Assembly: GCA_015039365.1 (NCBI GenBank)
Contig: WION01000385.1
Coordinates: 1 to 49,728, forward strand
Source: Amanita rubescens
Taxonomy: Eukaryota > Basidiomycota > Agaricomycetes > Agaricales > Amanitaceae
Direction of reading: 5' to 3'
DNA: 49,728 nucleotides
The notes beneath the pieces are model-generated. The model did not search any database. It had not been told where the DNA came from and worked only from the letters and a program-made list of their open reading frames with translations. Position numbers and translations under genes: made by a program. Every line of letters begins with the position of its first letter. Position 1 is the stretch's first letter. Below, piece by piece: positions 22,375 to 33,557 of the stretch.

Positions 22375-23107
22375 CCCGCTCACCAGTTTTGAATGTTGAC
22401 ATCACCGTCAACCTGCATCGGGTCGGTGGATGAACGAGGTGAAGTGTCGGAAGCGGAGTGTCCGAGTCAGAAGGGCAGCGGAAGTCCGTGATTGAATGAG
22501 ACGGAATGTCGGCGTCGACGGAAGAGGCATCGGAGGTGAGACGTAGTGTCGATGGCGTCCGATTGTGCATAGGTAGTTGCAAGCAAGGGAGTCGGGGATG
22601 GCGATAGGGTTCAGGAAGTGTCGGAGGTCTCAGTGGCAGTTGGCGTGCTGCGGATGTTGTCAGGATGTGGAGGAGGGGCGTGTCGAGGTGCAGATAGCAG
22701 ATGGCGTGTCGGCGGATGTCGTCGTAGGCGGTAGAAAGTGTTGGCGAGGTGGGGCGCTACTTCCCGCGATCACGGTCATCCCAGTAATCCGAATCAATAG
22801 CACGGACCCCTGTAAGGCTGCTATGATGTTTCCTGAGACGCTGTCGGCGCAATACGGTGTTAAAGAGTGGTGTCGGAGTCGGTAGTGCTAGTCAAATGAT
22901 AAAGGGCCTAAGGTGAGTCCTGCATTGTGCGTACTGATATCCGTTATCCTGATTCTGTTCCAACATCCCCCACACTCTGTTAACACTTCGGGCTGGCTTG
23001 ATAAGGGTTTTGGAGCTGAGGTGATGCCGATGGTGATGAGACATGGGTTGAGGGTCCGATTGAGCGTGAACTTGGCCGTTTTGAACGAATATGGCTACGC
23101 CGTATCC

Positions 23108-23346
23108 TGTTAGGAGGTTATCCGCACACAACCACTAAGACACTCGATGATGGGGATGAGAACTTGGATTGCGTCTATGGACAACAGAAACAATCGTAAG
23201 ACTAAGGAACTAACCCAACCCTCAACCCTTATATACCTATCCACCTGCGGCTGTGCCATCCCTATCCCGCGGATCGCTGACCTAATCCCCTTGATACGCG
23301 GCTTAATACCCTTTAGATCTTAACACTCGTAAATACGGTCCTTACA
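23108..23346 (-). repeat. 3' LTR of element B
   Basis: 239 bases, TGTTAGGAGG...CCTTACA. The pol frame, once M2 is disregarded, would close with TAA formed by the first LTR bases on the minus strand. Confidence 0.96.
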
Positions 23347-23457
23347 CCATCTCCCTTTCAGGATTCTCGTCTCGAGAATCGGCCTTCTCTTCGTTATTTT
23401 CTTCGTCGTCTTCCCAATCAATTTCACTTTGATCCCTCCTCCAATTAGCCCATCTCC

Positions 23458-25942
23458 CAGTACTTTACACTCCCCCCCCAGTCCGATTAGACTCCGACAG
23501 ACTCCTAGGACTCCTATAGGACTCCTATAGGACTCTGATCACTTTCTGATAAAATGTAAAAAAAGGTAAAATGGTAGGAAACATGTTTGGCTTTGTTTGT
23601 TTATGTTTGTTTATATTAGGCATCTTAACTTGCAAAAGAAATCCAAAATCCTTAAAAATAGGGAACTATGTTTGGTATTGTTTATTTATGTTTATTTATA
23701 TTAGGTATCTTTAACTTGCAGAATAAATTCAAAAAAATACTGAAAAAATGCGGAAAATCCATGTGATCCAGGTTATATAAGAATTATAAAACCAAACAAT
23801 GGCAAACTTGACATATTTGCAAAATACTTTTCAGATGCAAGTGTGATCTTGAAAAATGCACACAAGGTCATGCAAGAATTAGGACACAAATCTGAGCCAA
23901 ATTCTAGGTAAATGTAAAGGAATGTATCACCACTCCATGTGACCACCTGCAAAGCCATAGTTGAACCCAACACAATTTGGGTGTGTCTGGCTGGTGATGA
24001 TGAGTCAATGTAGTATGTGTGATCAGTTAGAAAGGGCTGGCAGTGGTGAAAGTCAGTTTCAGTAATGTGACTTGAGTGGTGAGTAGCTGCTGAGGTCAAG
24101 GACATTGGCAACATGCACATGATGGCAGTGGCTGCTGGAGGTGCAGTGCAGAGTGCCAGTTGAAGTGATGATCTAGTTTTAGTTCCACAATCCCACATGT
24201 TTGTTGCCAGCAACAACCAATGACTCACCACCAATCACCTATGATTGTCAATTTGTCATAGGTATGTAAATATGAGGGATTTGTGATTATGTATGTATTG
24301 AAGTCAAGGGGTGAAAGCAGGTGGAGATGAGTTCTTGGTTATTTGGTCGGATGGTATGGCACAGTGAGCTGTGGTTGTTAGAAGCATATTAATAATTGTC
24401 TGACTGTCTGACTATCTGACAGGCACTGACAGATGCTAACACACTAATTGTCTGGTTGTCTGACTATCTAATAGGCACTGACAGATGCTGACACACAGAT
24501 TATCTGACTGTCTGACAGACAGTGTTTCATAAGTTGTCTGACTTGTCTTCAGACTATCTAACCATCTGAGCAGTGAGAGACACTTAAGCATCAGATAACA
24601 TCAGACAAGTCTGTGATCAGACTTTTGCTGTGTTAGCTGATGTACTAAGCTTCCACACTAGAAGCATACGGTGGCAAAGTTAACTCAGCAATGGTTAACT
24701 CAAATACTAAGAGAACAGTGATGATAGAAATTGAACAGAGTGTGGACAATGATAGATAATTTGATGATGAGTAAGTAGAGATACATAAGTGGGTCTGTCA
24801 CTTCCAAAACTAATCAGGCATGCATAATGTGGGAGTCAATACTATTAGTAACAGAATGGTGGCTCAGTGACATGTAATAGGCTAGTATCAACTTCAAGTT
24901 CCAATCACAGTGGCAGTGACATCTGGCACCTGTGACCTGCCACACTGAGTGCCCTACTATGGATCATTATCAGCTACCTCCAATCACAGGTACTATTAGT
25001 AATTTGAAGTTAAGTACAGTGCCTAGGCCAATATCAGTCAGTCTCACCTTTACTAGTACTATAACTTTACGGTTGTCCATGCTCTGTTCCAGAATTGCCT
25101 CAAACCTAAGACTATGATATTCTATTGTTTTACCTAATATGTTTGAAGTTTCTCTGACCCCACACCCCCAGTGGTTCAATTGTCTTATCAACATAACCAG
25201 GGGCCCTTGTACAAAGTCACAAGATGTTTTGGCAACCTATCAATTTTCTCTCCATTATATCTGAAGAATAAATTACAAATATCTTGGGTTTGGCTCTGTT
25301 CTAGAGCATGATTCTTGCACCATCTTGATCACATGATTTTTCCAGATTTTTCAAGATTTTTAGCAGCCTTTCAATTTTTCAACATGAAGTGTTTAAAACA
25401 GTATTTTGCAAATATCTTGAGTTTGGCATTGTTTGGCATGTTAATTTCCACACTAATCTGATCGCATGATTTTTCCAGATTTTTCAAGATTTTTGGCAGC
25501 CATTCAATTTTTTAACATGAAGCGTTTAAAACAGTATTTTGCAAATAACTTGAGTTTGGCATTGTTTGGCATGTTCATTTACACACTGGTCTGATTACAT
25601 GATTTTTCTGCATTTTTCACATTTTTTTTTCCAAATTTTCCCACGGTCACACAGTACTCTTGGCAAATGGTAGTATTACAAATGAGACTACAAAGACTAC
25701 ATTAAAAAGCGCAGAATTGTCGGAGTCCTATAGGAATAGTCCTATTAGAGTCCTATGTCCTATTCGAGTCCGTCGGAAGGCTTCCTATTCATCCGATACC
25801 AGTCCGATTGAAAAATGTAGTGTTAAAAAATTTGTAATGTTAATGTAATCTTATTTGTAATAAATTCCGATGTGACTCCTATAGGACTCCTCGGACTCCG
25901 ATCGGACTCCGATCGGAATAGGGGGGGGACAGTAAAGACCTC
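23458..25942. mobile_element. Inverted-repeat element M2 inside gypsy B
   Basis: About 2.5 kb, flanked by CCCATCTCC (23449-23457 and 25943-25951). The duplication is 8 or 9 bases because a C at the junction is ambiguous. The ends read CAGTACTTTACACTCCCCCC and GGGGGGACAGTAAAGACC, imperfect inverted repeats like those of M1. Subterminal stretches carry GGACTCCTATAGGACTCC-type palindromes. Inside are TCTGAC-rich repeats (24395-24600) and a 133-base tandem repeat (about 25330-25610, 2.3 copies). No transposase is encoded. Removing it restores a continuous pol end in B, which proves mobility. Confidence 0.85.
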
Positions 25943-28900
25943 CCCATCTCCGTTGCATGTTTTCCAAATATTCCTTATCGAATTTCCCATCCTCCCATCC
26001 AAACAATTGCTTTGGCACGCTAGTAGTTGTATAATTTTGATACGCCCTGAATTGCAAGGTCTCCCCTTCGGGTATCTGTCGCGGAGCGCTGGGTTTCTTT
26101 TTATGAAACTGAGCTACCTTTTTACTAGCGTGTTCTAAGTTGTCTACCGGCTCCCACGTCGCCTCCTCATGAGGGTATCCTTTCCACTTTACCAAGTACT
26201 CCAACCGTCCTTTACCCCCCCTCTGTCGACTATCAACTACCTCTTCCACCTCAAACTCCGTATCTCCCTTCATGTTCTCCTCTTCCTTACGTCGTTTATC
26301 CCATTCCTTCTCTCCCGCTTGTTGTTTCGGAAACTGAGCGGGCACGTAGGGTTTCAACCATATCTCGTTGAATACGTTGTAAACTTTCCATGCCCCTGGT
26401 ATCCGAATTCGGTATGCTGACGCTCCCACCTTCTCGATAACCTCATAAGGTCCTACGAACTTTCCTCCTAACTTTTTTGTGGTTCGTAGGGTTGGAAGAT
26501 TCTGCGTACTCAGATATACCTTCTGCCCCTTTTTATACTCTCGCAAAGGTTGCTTTTTCACGTCGTATTGTTTTTTCATACTCTCCGCCGCTCGATTCAA
26601 CCCTTCCTTCGCCTTTTTACACGCCTCCGTTAGCCGTTCAATCCATTCGTCCACCGCCACTACTTTCCTTTCAATCGTCGGTTCTACTCCCTTTCGTGGA
26701 TGTCGTCCGTTGTTCAAAAAGAAAGGAGAGAATCCAGTTGCGGAATGAACTCGATCGTTATGACAGAATTGAGCCACCGCTAGCCAGTCGCTCCAATCAT
26801 TTTGTTGATGATTCACGAACATAGTGAGGAATTCCTTTACTTCTTGGTTTACTCTCTCCGTCTGTCCGTCCGTCTGTGGATGATAGGCCGTGGATGGATT
26901 GGCTTTTATCTTCAACACCTTGTATAATTCCTTCATGAACCTCGATACGAATTGCGGCCCTCGATCACTGATTACCTTCTCTGGTATCCCGTGTTCCCTG
27001 AATACATGGTCTCTGAATAACGTCGCCGTTCCTTGACTGGTCAATGTGGTATTCGTTGGTAGGAAGAACGCCTTTTTTGTAAAGCGATCGACGATCACCA
27101 AGACCGCATCATACCCTTTCGATTCAGGTAAAGGACCAATCATATCTATGGATATTATTCGCCACGGTCCTTCAGGAATTTCGTTTGGGTTCAAGGGAGC
27201 CACTCTTTTCTGTCTATCTGGTTTGACCGTTTGACAGACTCGACATCCTTTCACATATCTTTCTACATCCTTCCTCAATCCCGGCCACCAATAGTTTCGT
27301 AGTATCAGCTCGATCGTTTTATCGACTCCTGAATGTCCCCACGAATGGTGGATAGCCATCACTTCTTCCCTTAACTTCTTTATCACCGGCACGTACACTC
27401 GTTCTCGCCACGTCACCATTCCGTTATTCTGCACCTTCCACCCTTCTTCGTTTTGTTCTATCGCATTCTTTATTTTCTCTTCCCATTGTCTTTTATTCGC
27501 CTTTTTTATTTGTATTTCTATCTCCTGTAACCCTCCGTCTTTATTTATCGTTCGTACGAACATTTCCTCTTTCAATACTACTGTTCCTTCATTATCCGTT
27601 TCCCCTTTGTCGAAATCAGCCCTCCTAGATAACGCATCTGCCTTTGTGTTGGTTTTACCCGGTCGATGTTTCAACGTGAAGTTATACTCCTGTAAATCTA
27701 ACACCCATCGCGCTTGTCGTCGATTTATGTTCTGGGCCTTGCGGAAGTAGGTAAGGTTTTGATGGTCCGTCAAGATTTCGATGGTTTCTTCCGTTCCCTT
27801 CAAGTAGTGAGACCATTCGTATAACGCGTGCATTATTGCCAATAATTCTTTGTCATACACTTCGTAATTTCTCTCCGTTGGGTTTAACGATTTCGAAATA
27901 AATGCGATTGGTCGCCATGTTCCGTCCGGTTGTTGCTGGGATAGTACTGCTCCCATTGCGAAATCAGACGCGTCAGTTTCTACCCGATACTGTCCTTTGT
28001 CCGCCGGTATCGCTAGTACCACCTCTTCCCCTATCCTTATCTTCAACCCTTGGAACGCTTCTTCCTGCAATATCGTCCACATCCACTCCTCCTTTCCAGT
28101 CAGCTTCGTGAGGGCTTTGGCTATTTTCGAGAATCCTCGTACGAATCGTCGGTAAAAGTTGACAAAGCCTAAGAACTGTTGCACTTCTCTCTTGTTCTTA
28201 GGACGAGGCCAATCAAGTATCGCTTTCACCTTTGCTTTATCCATTCGTATTGAGTCATGTGATATAACCAATCCCAGAAATTCGATCGTGTCTTGGTCGA
28301 ACCAACACTTGTCCGCTTTCAACGACAACTTGTAACGTTCCAGTTTTTCCAATATTCGTTCAACATGTTGTCGATGTTTTTCTTTATCGTCCGAAAATAC
28401 AAGTATGTCGTCCATGTAAATTACCACCCATCCTTCCGCTATTTCTTCTCTAAACATATCGTTCATCATGGTCTGGAATGTCGCTGGGGAGTTCGTCAAC
28501 CCAAAAAACATTACTAACAGTTCGAATAATCCCCTATTCGTTCTGAACGCCGCTTTCCATTCATCTCCTTCTTTTATCCTTACGTTATTGTACCCCCATC
28601 GTATGTCCATCTTAGAGAATATTCGAGCATGACTGAGACGATCGATCAGTTCCGAAATTAACGGGAGTGGATAGCGGTTCTTTATCGTCATCTCGTTTAA
28701 TTTCCGATAATCCTGTACTGGTCTTAATTTCCCATCTTTTTTCTTTATAAAGAAGAAGGGTGATGCCATCGGGGATTTGCTCGATCGAATTCGTCCCGTA
28801 TCTAAGTTCTCTTTCAGGAACTCATCCAACTGTACTTGTTCAGGTCTGCTGAGTGGATATATCTTGCAGTCCAGCGGTTTAGATCCCGGTATCAATTCAA

Positions 28901-29942
28901 TGGCATGATCCCACGGACCGCGACTCGGCAACTCGTTGAACGTCTTCTTTTCAAAGACCTTTCGGTGACCCAAATAGTGAGCGGGGATCATCTCTTCCCA
29001 CGTTTGGTTTATTTGATTCTCCGCTGCTATTCTAGTGGCCGTCGTTTTGTGCGCTCTCATCCACACTCCTTCATTTTCGTCTCTCATTACTGCCAACAAC
29101 CGATCTCCTTCTTCCCATTCATGTCCACCGATCGCCTTATCTTCGCCGGTCTCCTCACCTTCAGTATCGTAATCGTCCTCGGCCACGTAGCAATGGCCTG
29201 GGCAATTTACCATCCGGAGTGAGTTTTCTTTCCAATTTACGCTTGGGTTATGGTATCTCAACCAGTCATGTCCCAAGAATACGTCGGTTTTTCCGAGCGT
29301 TGAAACGCCGAATTCGAACACCTCTTCGTGTGTTCCTATTCGTAATTTCAACTGTACCACTTCTTTTAACGTTCCTCCTAAGTTGGGTGTGCCGTCAGCG
29401 TTGAAGACGGGGATGGGTCAGTCTAGTCGTCGTGTATTAATTTTGTGTTTTTTTACAAACTCTTGATTTATACAAGACCCCGTGCATCCCGAGTCGATAA
29501 GGATATCCACCTTATTTCGTTCGTGTGTATCCAACATAGTCACCGTTCCTTCCATTACCATCTGGTTTTTCCCTTTCCCTTGTATGTGCTTCGGTTTCGT
29601 TTTTAAGTTATTGAGGCACCACAACGCGTCTTTTTCTGTCATTTTATTTATAGCTTTTACTGTTTCTCCGTTCGCCTCTTCATCTCGTGTCTGATGCACC
29701 CATTGTTTCAAACTTTCCACCGCTATTTTTTCTTCCTGATCCCACATCCTTCTCACCATCCATGGTCCTTGCCACGTTTTTAATTTCTTATTCGTTGCTC
29801 TTACGGGTTCGTTCCTCCATTTATGTTCGTGTCCTCTCAATTCATATAAGATGTCATCAATATTTAAATTCGAATCTTCGTATTTTACATCGAGAGGTTC
29901 CGTAACATATTTCTCAACCAGTGCCTTAGGAGGCACTTTCAC
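25851..29942 (-). pseudogene. Pol of element B: protease, RT, RNase H, integrase, chromodomain
   Basis: One frame with a single TGA at 29418-29420, where element A has arginine. Protease DSG (ILIDSGCTGS) and VFLGHDWL come first. RT follows with [15 protein letters not shown] and the catalytic YMDDILVFS (about 28410). RNase H (TDASDFAMGAVLSQ) lies near 27960 and the integrase HHCC (HHSWGHSGVDKT, CRVCQ) near 27320. The integrase core is next ([33 protein letters not shown]), and a chromodomain near 26180 (YLVKWKGYPHEEATWEP) would tether integration to chromatin. The last 30 codons (below 25943) are M2 sequence. It overlaps the gag end in a shifted frame, consistent with -1 frameshifting or a small indel. 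Confidence 0.93.
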
Positions 29943-31255
29943 TGGTTGTTCTGAAAACCCGTTTCCGTCGCCTGATCGGATTCATTCGTCTGGAATCCCA
30001 TCAGCGCCGCTATTTCTATCTTCTCTTGTTCCGTTGCTTTATCGATCCTTTCCTTCCACGTTACTTCTCTCACTTCTTCTCTCTTCTTCCTTGGTGCCCA
30101 GCAGTCTCTTGACAGGTGTCCGATCTTTCCGCAGTTGAAGCATTGTCCCGGGCCTCTTCTTCTATCAATCATCATGGCATTCGGATCTGTTCCTGACCCT
30201 GTTGCCACCGGTTGGGGTCGTGCAATTTGCGTGGGAATTGCTACCGGTGTTTGCACAGCCTGCGGTGTCGTCGGCGGTGTTTGTGCCTGATAGGGTGTGT
30301 ACCTCAGTCGGAATGTCGGTCTTTCTGCCCGAGTTATCCCATATAGCTTCTGTCCGTCTCTCCATGCTTTGTCTAACGCCGTCGCCCTATCATACCACAT
30401 TTGCAGGTCTCCTGCTGTTGCTCCGTCTCCCGGCGCTCCATTCTCTACTATCTTGATTCCTAACGGTGGGTTCAATCCTCCTTTGAATTGGGCAATTAAG
30501 GCAATTTCATTAAAGTCCGTTAGTTGCGCCCAACTCTTGAAGTCAATGATGTAGTCTTCCACCGGTCGTTTCCCCTGTTTCAATTCTCGGAGATGTCTAA
30601 TTGCTTCATCTCTTGTCTCCGTTGTCATGAAGAAGGCTAACGCTTTCGCTTCGAAGTCGTTCCAGTCATCAAATGGTGGTGCTCGTGTGAACGCTGCTAT
30701 TCCCGGTTCCGCCGCTCTCGGTTCCACTATTATCGCTCCTAATGGGGACGCCACTGCCACCACTTCCGCTCTTGGTTCCACTCCTGTCCTCAATTGCGCC
30801 CATGTATATCGCGACGATTGTGGCTTCTCCGTCATCTCTTGTACGAAGTCCATAAATTCTTGTAATTTCACTCCCGCCCAATTCTCCGCTCTGTTGGCCG
30901 TCCCTCCTTTGATCCTTTGTAGTGCTATAGCTATCATTTGGCTGTTGTTGAGTACTTCCGTCAATGAGAAGTACGCCCTCATCGATCTCAGCCAATGCGC
31001 TATCTTCTCCGGCTTCCCTTCGTACGCTTCGGGTGGATCTATCTTCATTTGGGGTCTGGGGGGACGGGGTGGGTCTCTGAACACCTCTCTAATCTCTCCT
31101 ATGGCCGCCGCTACTCTCGTACCCGCTTCTCTCTGTGCCGGCTCTGTCATCGTCGTCCATAAGGTTCGTACTGGTGCAGATGAGAAGGCTCCTATCAATG
31201 CTACCAGTAGTCCTAGGCACGCCGTGATCAACGCTTCCATCGGTGTGTAAGGCAT
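29939..31255 (-). CDS. Gag of element B
   Basis: 438 codons starting MPYTPMEALITACLGLLVAL about 345 bases inside the 5' LTR. After a hydrophobic N-terminus comes the Ty3-type capsid region (AFFMTTETRDEAIRHLRELK near residue 230). A single zinc knuckle, CFNCGKIGHLSRDC, lies near residue 390. It is organised like gag of element A but shares the frame with neither protease nor pol, which begin in an overlapping frame. The frame is intact, so capsid could be made. Confidence 0.92.
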   Translation of the reverse strand: MPYTPMEALITACLGLLVALIGAFSSAPVRTLWTTMTEPAQREAGTRVAAAIGEIREVFRDPPRPPRPQMKIDPPEAYEGKPEKIAHWLRSMRAYFSLTEVLNNSQMIAIALQRIKGGTANRAENWAGVKLQEFMDFVQEMTEKPQSSRYTWAQLRTGVEPRAEVVAVASPLGAIIVEPRAAEPGIAAFTRAPPFDDWNDFEAKALAFFMTTETRDEAIRHLRELKQGKRPVEDYIIDFKSWAQLTDFNEIALIAQFKGGLNPPLGIKIVENGAPGDGATAGDLQMWYDRATALDKAWRDGQKLYGITRAERPTFRLRYTPYQAQTPPTTPQAVQTPVAIPTQIARPQPVATGSGTDPNAMMIDRRRGPGQCFNCGKIGHLSRDCWAPRKKREEVREVTWKERIDKATEQEKIEIAALMGFQTNESDQATETGFQNNQ

Positions 31256-31586
31256 CTCTTCTTATCTTCACAGGGACACAGGGAGTTCTGAATACTGTGT
31301 GTTTGGTTTTTAGCTCGTCTTCTCCTATGGATCGAATAGGTACGCCTAAACTCGAACGTATCGTAGTTTTACCGGGACTACAACTCTGAGTTTAGAGTAA
31401 TCCCAGCCCTGTCTCGTTAACCCTCGAGTCCGGGTTTATCAAGCGGTGGTGGATACGCGCGATGTGCAGCGTGAGGAGGTAGATGTATCTGGAGTAGGCT
31501 ACTAGCGCTATCAAGCGCAGCAGTCGTCGAATTTCGTATCTGTCCGTCGTGGGCAACGACGAGCAGGCGAGTGTGGTAGTGTAAAG

Positions 31587-31599
31587 TAGTCTTACGATT
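31587..31599 (-). other. Primer-binding site of element B, complementary to its own LTR (self-priming)
   Basis: The minus strand reads AATCGTAAGACTA one base inside the 5' LTR. The LTR carries TAGTCTTACGATT on the minus strand at 31697-31685, about 31 bases after the start of its TATA box. That gives 13 perfect pairs with the expected RNA 5' end. Confidence 0.8.
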
Positions 31600-31600
31600 A

Positions 31601-31839
31601 TGTTAGGAGGTTATCCGCACACAACCACTAAGACACTTGATGATGGGGATGAGAACTTGGATTGCGTCTATGGACAACAGAAACAATCGTAAGACTAAGG
31701 AACTAACCCAACCCTCAACCCTTATATACCTATCCACCTGCGGCTGTGCCATCCCTATCCCGCGGATCGCTGACCTAATCCCCTTGATACGCGGCTTAAT
31801 ACCCTTTAGATCTTAACACTTGTAAATACGGTCCTTACA
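31601..31839 (-). repeat. 5' LTR of element B
   Basis: 239 bases, two differences from 23108-23346. It contains the TATA box and the self-priming segment. Confidence 0.96.
31721..31728 (-). promoter_or_regulatory. TATA box in 5' LTR of element B
   Basis: TATATAAG on the minus strand, 31 bases before the self-complementary segment that should be the RNA 5' end. Confidence 0.65.
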
Positions 31840-32003
31840 TATCCTGATCCTGGGTAGAAAAGAAAAAAAAGGCTGAAAAAAAAAGAATTGCGACTCGCGG
31901 GTGTCGGCGGAACGGTGGTAGAGTGAGCCGAGGTGCTGGCAGTGTCCGAAAGGCATAGGAGCGGCGGCGGACGGCTGTGGCAAGTGCAAGAGCGAATGAG
32001 CGG

Positions 32004-32381
32004 TGTAACGGATGGAATCCTGTTACAGTGTGCAGCATGCTCTGAAGCCTTCTGAAGATGTCCTCCACCATCCACCTTTGATCCGCTTTCCGTCTGCTTC
32101 TGTCCGCTTTCGATCCGCTTCGATCTGCTCCGCTCCGACGTGCGGGAATTCGTCGGAGTACGTCGGATGTGCGGGAATATGTCAGATTATGTCGGACCAC
32201 AAGTGCATGGTAAGCGCATGGTAGTTACTATAAGTACATGTCACATGTAGTTGTATACGATAGCTACGAACGAGAATCGGAGTCCCCTTCCCCTCAGATC
32301 AGCCTTAGCTTAAGTCTGTGCACTATTGTGCATGGCACCTGCAGTGCTGGGTACAACCCAGAGCACATTGCAGTTGTTACA
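32004..32381 (+). repeat. LTR of family F (378 bases)
   Basis: TGTAACGGATGG...GTTGTTACA, followed by the shared primer site at 32384. GCGG precedes it at 32000-32003. Its inverted near-copy lies at 33178-33557. The last bases differ between the two copies (GTTGTTACA versus GTGTTTCA), as expected if the copies exchanged ends in an inversion. Confidence 0.85.
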
Positions 32382-33177
32382 ACTGGAGCCCACCGCTCGG
32401 TCCAGCCTTTGGCCGCACTCAAGAAACCCTCGTTTTTCATTCACAAACAGCCCCGGAGGCGCTCATTCTACCTGGACGGCCCCACTGGCTCATTCCTATT
32501 CGCCGATACACCTACTGGTCACGCCAAAGTGCACTGCCACTGCATTTCAGCCCGCCAAGCACGCCGCATGACATCTACAGCCTTCCACAGCTTTATCGGA
32601 TCCCATCTGGCCCTTACTTCCGCGTCCCAGCCTCCAGACATGCACAATGCCGCTCACTGCTGCTACTTGCATCCGCTGAACCTGAACCGCCAGCCACGTC
32701 GTGCCCCAACTGCTCCGCCAAGTCGCCACTCGATGCCTACAGCCATCTGCAGTCTTATCGGATCCCATCTGATACATTGAAGTCCGCCGAGCCCACCGCA
32801 CGACATCTACACACTACCAAGGCCCTATCAGACCACAATCGGACTCCGTCGGGCCCCAGCCTCTGTATTCCAGCTCTCCGAGACACGTACAGTGCTACGC
32901 TAGCTGCTATCCGCCTCAGCAGCCCTGATCTACCAGCCCACACCCCGTCCAAGTGCTCGCACCCCGCCGTTCAATTCCCGCAGCCCTACCATGCCTTATC
33001 GGATCCCATTGGTCGCCATCGCAGCCCATCCAGCGACGCCTTGCAGCACGTGCCCACCTCATGCATCAGACACTATCGGAGCACGTTCCAGCCCTTTATT
33101 CCACGCCAACCTCACCCTTCATTATTCAGACGACATTCCCTGCTTCATCAACACGTGTAGACCACGCTCCCGCCCGC
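32382..33177 (+). other. Inverted 5' part of the D2 interior
   Basis: Nearly identical to D1 14473-15270 and in the same orientation as D1, whereas the rest of D2 is opposite. It ends with CCGC (33174-33177), the complement of GCGG at 32000-32003. Open frames here are shared with D1 but carry no domain I recognise. Confidence 0.85.
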
Positions 33178-33557
33178 TGAAACACTGCAATGTGCTCTGG
33201 GTTGTACTACCCAGCACTGCAGGTGCCATGCACAATAGTGCACAGACTTAAGCTAAGGCTGATCTGAGGGGAAGGGGACTCCGATTCTCGTTTGTAGCTA
33301 TTGTATACAACTACATGTGACATGTACTTATAGTAACTACCATGCGCTTACCATGCACTTGTGGTCCGACATAATCCGACATATTCCCACACATCCGACG
33401 TACTCCGACGAATTCCCGCACATCGGAGCGGAGCAGATCGAAGCAGATCGAAAGCGGACGGAAGCAGACGGAAAGCGGATCAAAGGTGGATGGTGGAGGA
33501 CATCTTCAGAAGGCTTCAGAGCATGCTGCACACTGTAACAGGATTCCATCCGTTACA
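33178..33557 (-). repeat. LTR of family F, inverted copy (380 bases)
   Basis: The reverse complement of 32004-32381 apart from a few bases. It is followed by CCGT (33558-33561), which pairs with CCGT at 22053-22056 and not with its own left flank. Confidence 0.85.

Larger units (their letters stand above)
23108..31839 (-). mobile_element. Ty3/gypsy chromovirus-type retrotransposon, element B (young, with M2 nested)
   Basis: Two 239-base LTRs differ at two positions. The target duplication TATCC lies at 23103-23107 and 31840-31844, and the D1 copy shows the empty site near 15430. Gag and pol are open except for one in-frame TGA (29418) and the M2 insertion near the pol end. Without M2 the element would be about 6.2 kb. 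The order gag, protease, RT, RNase H, integrase, chromodomain matches element A. It is the most recent large insertion with readable dating here. Confidence 0.96.
22057..33557 (-). mobile_element. Non-coding LTR retrotransposon D2, hosting gypsy B, M2, LTR F and an inversion
   Basis: The outer duplication CCGT lies at 22053-22056 and 33558-33561. The 3' LTR is D-type (22057-22374). D-type interior, inverted relative to D1, continues to 23107, resumes after gypsy B at 31845-32003, and is completed by 32382-33177 in the opposite orientation. The two interior parts join at one point in D1 coordinates (near 15270). The far LTR is F-type rather than D-type. The simplest reading is D2 with a solo LTR F in it, followed by an inversion between the two F copies. 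Confidence 0.8.
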
